The notes under the pieces are model-generated. The model did not search any database. It had not been told where the DNA came from and saw nothing but the letters and a program-made list of their open reading frames with translations. From assembly GCA_001579985.1 (NCBI GenBank), contig LRSR01009207.1:1-26648 (forward strand): a DNA stretch of 26,648 nucleotides. Reading direction: 5' to 3'. Made by a program: the position numbers and the translations under genes. The stretch comes from Hypsibius dujardini (taxonomy: Eukaryota > Tardigrada > Eutardigrada > Parachela > Hypsibiidae). Below, piece after piece: positions 23,323-26,648 of this stretch (position 1 is the first letter of the stretch; each line of letters opens with the position of its first letter).

Positions 23323-24510
23323 ATGAGGATGGACGTGGGATCGGCGTTACGCTACTGTGCGCAACTTTCCAAATCACGCTTGACTGGTGAGTGCTGTGCG
23401 TGTTGCTGCTGCTGTAGTCTTGTGGTGCTACTTGCACCCCAGTTTCTTGTAGGAGTGTTTTCTGAAAGAATTGTAACACTTCCCTTTCTTGCCAGGGCTG
23501 GTCGTGGCTACTACTGTCTCGGGCTACGCCATGGCACCGGGAGTCATAAGTCCGACCACGCTTGCTCTGGTGAGCGTGGGAACAGCCTTGACGTCCTCCG
23601 CTGCTAACTCCATCAATCAAGTAAGGCGGTGTTTTGAGTATAATCAATCAATCAATCGCTCGACAGTATGCACTCGTATAAAAGTATTATTCAAGCAATC
23701 AAGCTATCTCGTGATAGACAAAATGATCAACCGGCGACCATCTACTTTATAATCTTGCTTTCTACCGTTTCTTATAGTTCCTGGAAGTTCCTTACGACTC
23801 CCAAATGTCCAGGACAAGGAATCGGGTTCTCGTACGAGGGGTGATAAGGTATGAGTGTCCGGCGCCGTCTTTCAATGACATCGATCCTTCTACACACGCG
23901 GCAAAAACCTTGCCCTGACCGAGTTAAGCCATTACACTCGTTTAACGCAGGCTGTTGTACATAGCTCCGAGTTAATGTGCTTAATTCGGTCAGTGCAAGG
24001 TTTTTGCCACGTGTGTAGTCAATTAAAATATCCCATCATTCACACCACGGATTGTGTCAGAATGTTAAATGGTTATTTTGGATGGTAATTTCGTGATAAA
24101 TCTTGAAATATGCATTGGGCACTCGGTGTTGTCCCTTTTTGCAGTCCGCTTCATGCGGTTTCGTTTGGAGTCATCACCGGAGCAACCGGACTTCTCACAT
24201 TGGCTTCCGTCAATCCCCTAACAGCTTGTCTCGGGGCAGCTAATTTGCTTTTGTACACATCCGTTTATACACCTATGAAGAGAGTCAGCATTGCTAACAC
24301 CTGGATCGGGGCGGTGGTTGGAGCGATACCCCCGGTTATGGGCTGGACTGCCTGTACTGGATCCCTCGATCTGGGTAAGAGTCTCGATTACGGAATTTGG
24401 ACTCTTTACATGGGTGCTTGCCTATCTGTCTGTCTGTCTGTTTGCCTGTCTGTTTTTTTGCCTGTCTGTCTGTCTGTCTGCCTGCCTGCCGGCCTGCCTG
24501 CCTGCCTGCC

Positions 24511-24557
<47 letters not shown>

Positions 24558-25420
24558 GTCTGTCTGTCTGTCTGTCTGTGTCTCTCTGACTGTCTGCCTG
24601 TCTGTGCGACTGACTCTGTCTGACTCAATCTGACTGGGCGGATACGAGACTGACCATTTGACGGTCTGCTTGTTTCCCATCCTTTCTGTCTGCCAGTTTG
24701 TCTGACAGCCTATGTGTCCTATTGTCTCTTCCTGCTAGCTGTGTCGTCTGAAAATCGCTGTTTTTTCCTGTAGGGGCTTTGGTTCTTGGAGGGATTCTGT
24801 TTTCATGGCAGTTCCCGCATTTCAACGCTCTCAGCTGGAATTTACGTGGGGATTATTCCCGCGCAGGGTACAGGATGATGTGTGTGACTGATCCAGGTTT
24901 GTTATCCTTCAGTTAAATCGTTGTGATAAAGCACGAGTGACGCATCGCTCAAGCACGAGTGACGCATCGCTCAAGCGTGAGTGACGCATCGCTCAAGCAT
25001 GAGTGACGCATCGCTCATGTTCTTTTGTCATGCCTTGTAGATTTATGCAGGAGGACAGCGCTTCGTCACGCGGTCATTCTGTCCGGACTGTGCTGTTTGG
25101 CCCCCGTCGTGGACCTCACCACGTGGACTTTCGCTCTGGACTCCCTGCCCTTCAACCTCTACATGGTGTACCTTTCTTGGCGGTTTTACCAGTCCGCCGA
25201 CAGTCAGACGTCGCGGAAGCTGTTTCGTTATAGTTTGATTTATCTACCCGCTGTGATGATCTTGTTGTTTATCAGTAAGAAGACGTGGGGTGTCGAAGCT
25301 GCGCATCCGCCGGCTGCGACGGAGCCGGCAGAAGAGGCGCAAGGTAAGACGCCTCGACGGACGGCCGCCAAACCGCAACCGGACGCGGTGGAAACTACCA
25401 AAGCAATAAAGCAAGTGTGA
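23323..25420 (+). CDS. COX10: COX10, protohaem IX farnesyltransferase
   Basis: COX10 adds a farnesyl group to haem B to make haem O, the precursor of haem A of cytochrome oxidase; it is a polytopic inner mitochondrial membrane protein of the UbiA family. Six in-phase exons: 23323-23386, 23496-23620, 23778-23848, 24145-24374, 24774-24896 and 25041-25420, giving 330 residues. Diagnostic blocks: [38 protein letters not shown] (polyprenyl-diphosphate site), [54 protein letters not shown] and [14 protein letters not shown]. The human protein has about 140 more N-terminal residues with the targeting sequence; here the catalytic core begins almost at the first ATG, so an upstream exon may be missing. 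The C-terminus has a basic, Ala/Pro-rich tail. An AATAAA (25405-25410) lies inside the last codons. Confidence 0.95.
23891..24017. mobile_element. Inverted-repeat MITE-like element, copy C
   Basis: It lies in COX10 intron 3 (23849-24144). The ends are TACACACGCGGCAAAAACCT and AGGTTTTTGCCACGTGTGTA, nearly perfect reverse complements, and this is the only copy with TA at both ends. The left CACGTG core has mutated to CACGCG. Confidence 0.88.
24420..24640. repeat. TGTC/TGCC array in COX10 intron 4
   Basis: TGTC units, a TGCC block near 24477-24510, then TGTC again and degenerate GACT/TGTC sequence. The intron is 24375-24773. Confidence 0.95.
24929..25016. repeat. Four 22-bp repeats in COX10 intron 5
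   Basis: Four head-to-tail units, AAGCACGAGTGACGCATCGC plus TC, with changes only at two positions in units 3 and 4. The array ends 24 bp before the exon 6 acceptor, so it spans the region where the branch point should be. Confidence 0.97.
25405..25410 (+). terminator. Possible COX10 poly(A) signal inside the CDS
   Basis: AATAAA is formed by the codons GCA ATA AAG, four codons before the stop. It is the only AATAAA near the gene end, and cleavage 10-30 nt downstream would fall just after the stop codon, giving a very short 3' UTR. Confidence 0.45.
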
Positions 25421-25679
25421 AGTGAATTGGTGTTTTGTGTAATTGTGTCCTGCTTAATTCAGAACAGCGTATGTAGAAAACGTCAACAAGTTCTTAACAG
25501 AAACTCGGGAGCGGCTGGGAGTAGTATGTTTGACCTCGCAGGAAGGTACTAAAATGAGAAATCCAACATGTCTAAGGCAACAACAAAACATTCGCGTTAC
25601 AAAAAACGGACAGGATAAGAGCCGCACATTTATCCATTGGACAAGAAAGTAAGAATGAGAAATTGGGATTGGGACGCTG

Positions 25680-26531
25680 TCATGCTGAGGATTCACGCGT
25701 TGGCTCTTCCTGTGCCGCTTCCAGGTCGAGCATGAGCTCTTGGAAAGTCACACCCAGGGTTTTGTGAAGAAACGTCCGAACCCGGTAGCGACTGAAGAAG
25801 TAGAGAAAAGCGACCGCCTGCTGATAGATGTTAAACTATGAGGAAAAAATGGCGTTGTTAGTAAGAAAACCACACGTGGCAAAAATTTTGCGCTGACCGA
25901 GTCAAGCACCTCAACTCGGAGGCTGTATACAACAGCCATGCAACGAGTGTAATGGCTTGACTCGGTTAGCGCAAAGTTTTTGCCACGTGTGTATATACAT
26001 TACAGTACCCATACAGGCTAAGTTGGAGCAGGAAGGGAAATTTACCTTCAATTCACCATGGCTGGTCACCGAGACAGTCGCCGCCGGCGGGTGACCGGTC
26101 ACCAACTGAAATTCCTTCAGAAGTAATACGCCGTCATCATCGCGGCGATAAGCGGCCAGAACAGCCGCTTTGGTCATTTCCACCTGATCGGACGTAATGT
26201 ATTGCCGAGTCGCAGTGGCCAAGTGTTCTTCTCTGCTGTAATGAAAGAAAAGCACCCATTTTAATCGTAGATTAACCTTCATAGCACACAAATCATAAGG
26301 CTATTTACATCCCGAACGGTTCAGTCGCAAGCACAGAATAACAATACACACGTAAGAAGACACGGAGGAGGCGAATGAGACTAAAAATGCATAATGACCT
26401 TCTTTTGATTTCATCCATCAAATTGGACATGTCAAACTCCCACTCCACAACATTCCCTTGATTTGTCATTAGTGACAGGTTAACCTTCGGTCGCTTGGGT
26501 TTCTTCGAGTTCGCTCGTTTCGGCAACTTTT
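25680..26531 (-). CDS. Unrecognised gene, 3' part, 5' end outside window
   Basis: Three exons join in phase, 5' to 3': 26399-26531, 26046-26235 and 25680-25835. They give about 159 residues up to a TGA. The first visible exon starts mid-codon after TTTTGCAG, so upstream exons lie to the right of the window. The order is a basic stretch (KLPKRANSKKPKRPK), then VNLSLMTNQGNVVEWEFDMS, a helical charged section, LLLKEFQLVTGHPPAATVSV, and FNIYQQAVAFLYFFSRYRVR near the end. I recognise no family. Clean splice sites, consistent phase and coding-like composition make the gene itself credible. A CACGTGGCAAAAA element sits in the last intron. The end converges on COX10 with a 259-bp gap. Confidence 0.7.
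25871..25992. mobile_element. Inverted-repeat MITE-like element, copy D
   Basis: It begins CACACGTGGCAAAAATTTTG and ends GCAAAGTTTTTGCCACGTGT. It is the best preserved palindrome of the family, including the GCGCTGACCGAGTCAAGC and GGCTTGACTCGGTTAGCGC arm sequence. It lies in the last intron (25836-26045) of the gene at the right edge. Confidence 0.9.
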
Positions 26532-26567
26532 CTGCAAAACGAGCTGAATTACTCAAAAGATTATGAC

Positions 26568-26648
26568 CTGCCTCTCTCTCTCTCTCTCTGTCCGCCTGCC
26601 TGTCTATCTGTCTGCCCGCCTGTCTGTCTGTCTGTCTGTCTGTCTGTC
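26568..26648. repeat. TC then TGTC array at the right edge
   Basis: A CT dinucleotide run passes into TGTC/TGCC units that continue off the window. It lies in an intron of the unrecognised gene. Confidence 0.95.

Overview
The window looks like a compact, intron-rich invertebrate animal nuclear genome. Eight genes can be read in spliced form, every intron follows the GT-AG rule, and the products are metazoan housekeeping or metabolic proteins: a Rab11-type GTPase, TTC27, NUPR1, a BTB-BACK protein, DCAF6, kynurenine 3-monooxygenase (KMO), a COMMD10-like protein and COX10. The NUPR1 protein starts like the arthropod members of its family as I remember them, which hints at a protostome. I cannot name the species. 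There is no bacterial or viral gene content.

Layout from left to right. 1-2015: satellite and microsatellite DNA, one doubtful terminal exon, and an inverted-repeat element. 2016-3810 (+): Rab11-like gene, six exons. 3807-6796 (-): TTC27, four exons; its stop codon overlaps the Rab11 stop codon in a shared TTAA. 6797-8571: spacer holding a giant imperfect palindrome (about 7121-7857) that runs into a 22-bp satellite. 8572-9344 (-): NUPR1, four exons. 9345-10405: spacer with two copies of a roughly 123-bp inverted-repeat element. 10406-12858 (-): BTB-BACK gene, five or six exons. 12859-14313: spacer with a 529-bp foldback element carrying a 20-bp satellite. 14314-16886 (-): DCAF6, four exons. 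18112-21536 (+): KMO, 13 exons including one of 13 nt; a 376-bp palindrome follows, upstream of the first good poly(A) signals. 22371-22917 (-): short COMMD10-like gene. 23323-25420 (+): COX10, six exons, divergent from the COMMD gene across 405 bp. 25680 to beyond 26531 (-): three 3' exons of an unrecognised gene that continues off the right edge.

The genes do not form a pathway. COX10 (haem A synthesis) and KMO (kynurenine pathway, FAD enzyme) are mitochondrial; Rab11 acts in recycling endosomes; DCAF6 and BTB-BACK proteins belong to families that recruit substrates to cullin ubiquitin ligases; COMMD proteins work with the CCC/Commander complex.

The most unusual material is non-coding. One short inverted-repeat family is present in five copies. 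Three larger palindromic elements each carry or adjoin a tandem array. TGTC/GACA arrays sit in introns of five of the eight recognised genes and of the edge gene, and TGAT/ATCA composite repeats occupy other introns. One KMO intron holds a decayed duplicate of the upstream exon end, separated from it by a GACA array. All gene models are hand-spliced from conserved protein sequence and reading phase and have not been checked against transcripts.
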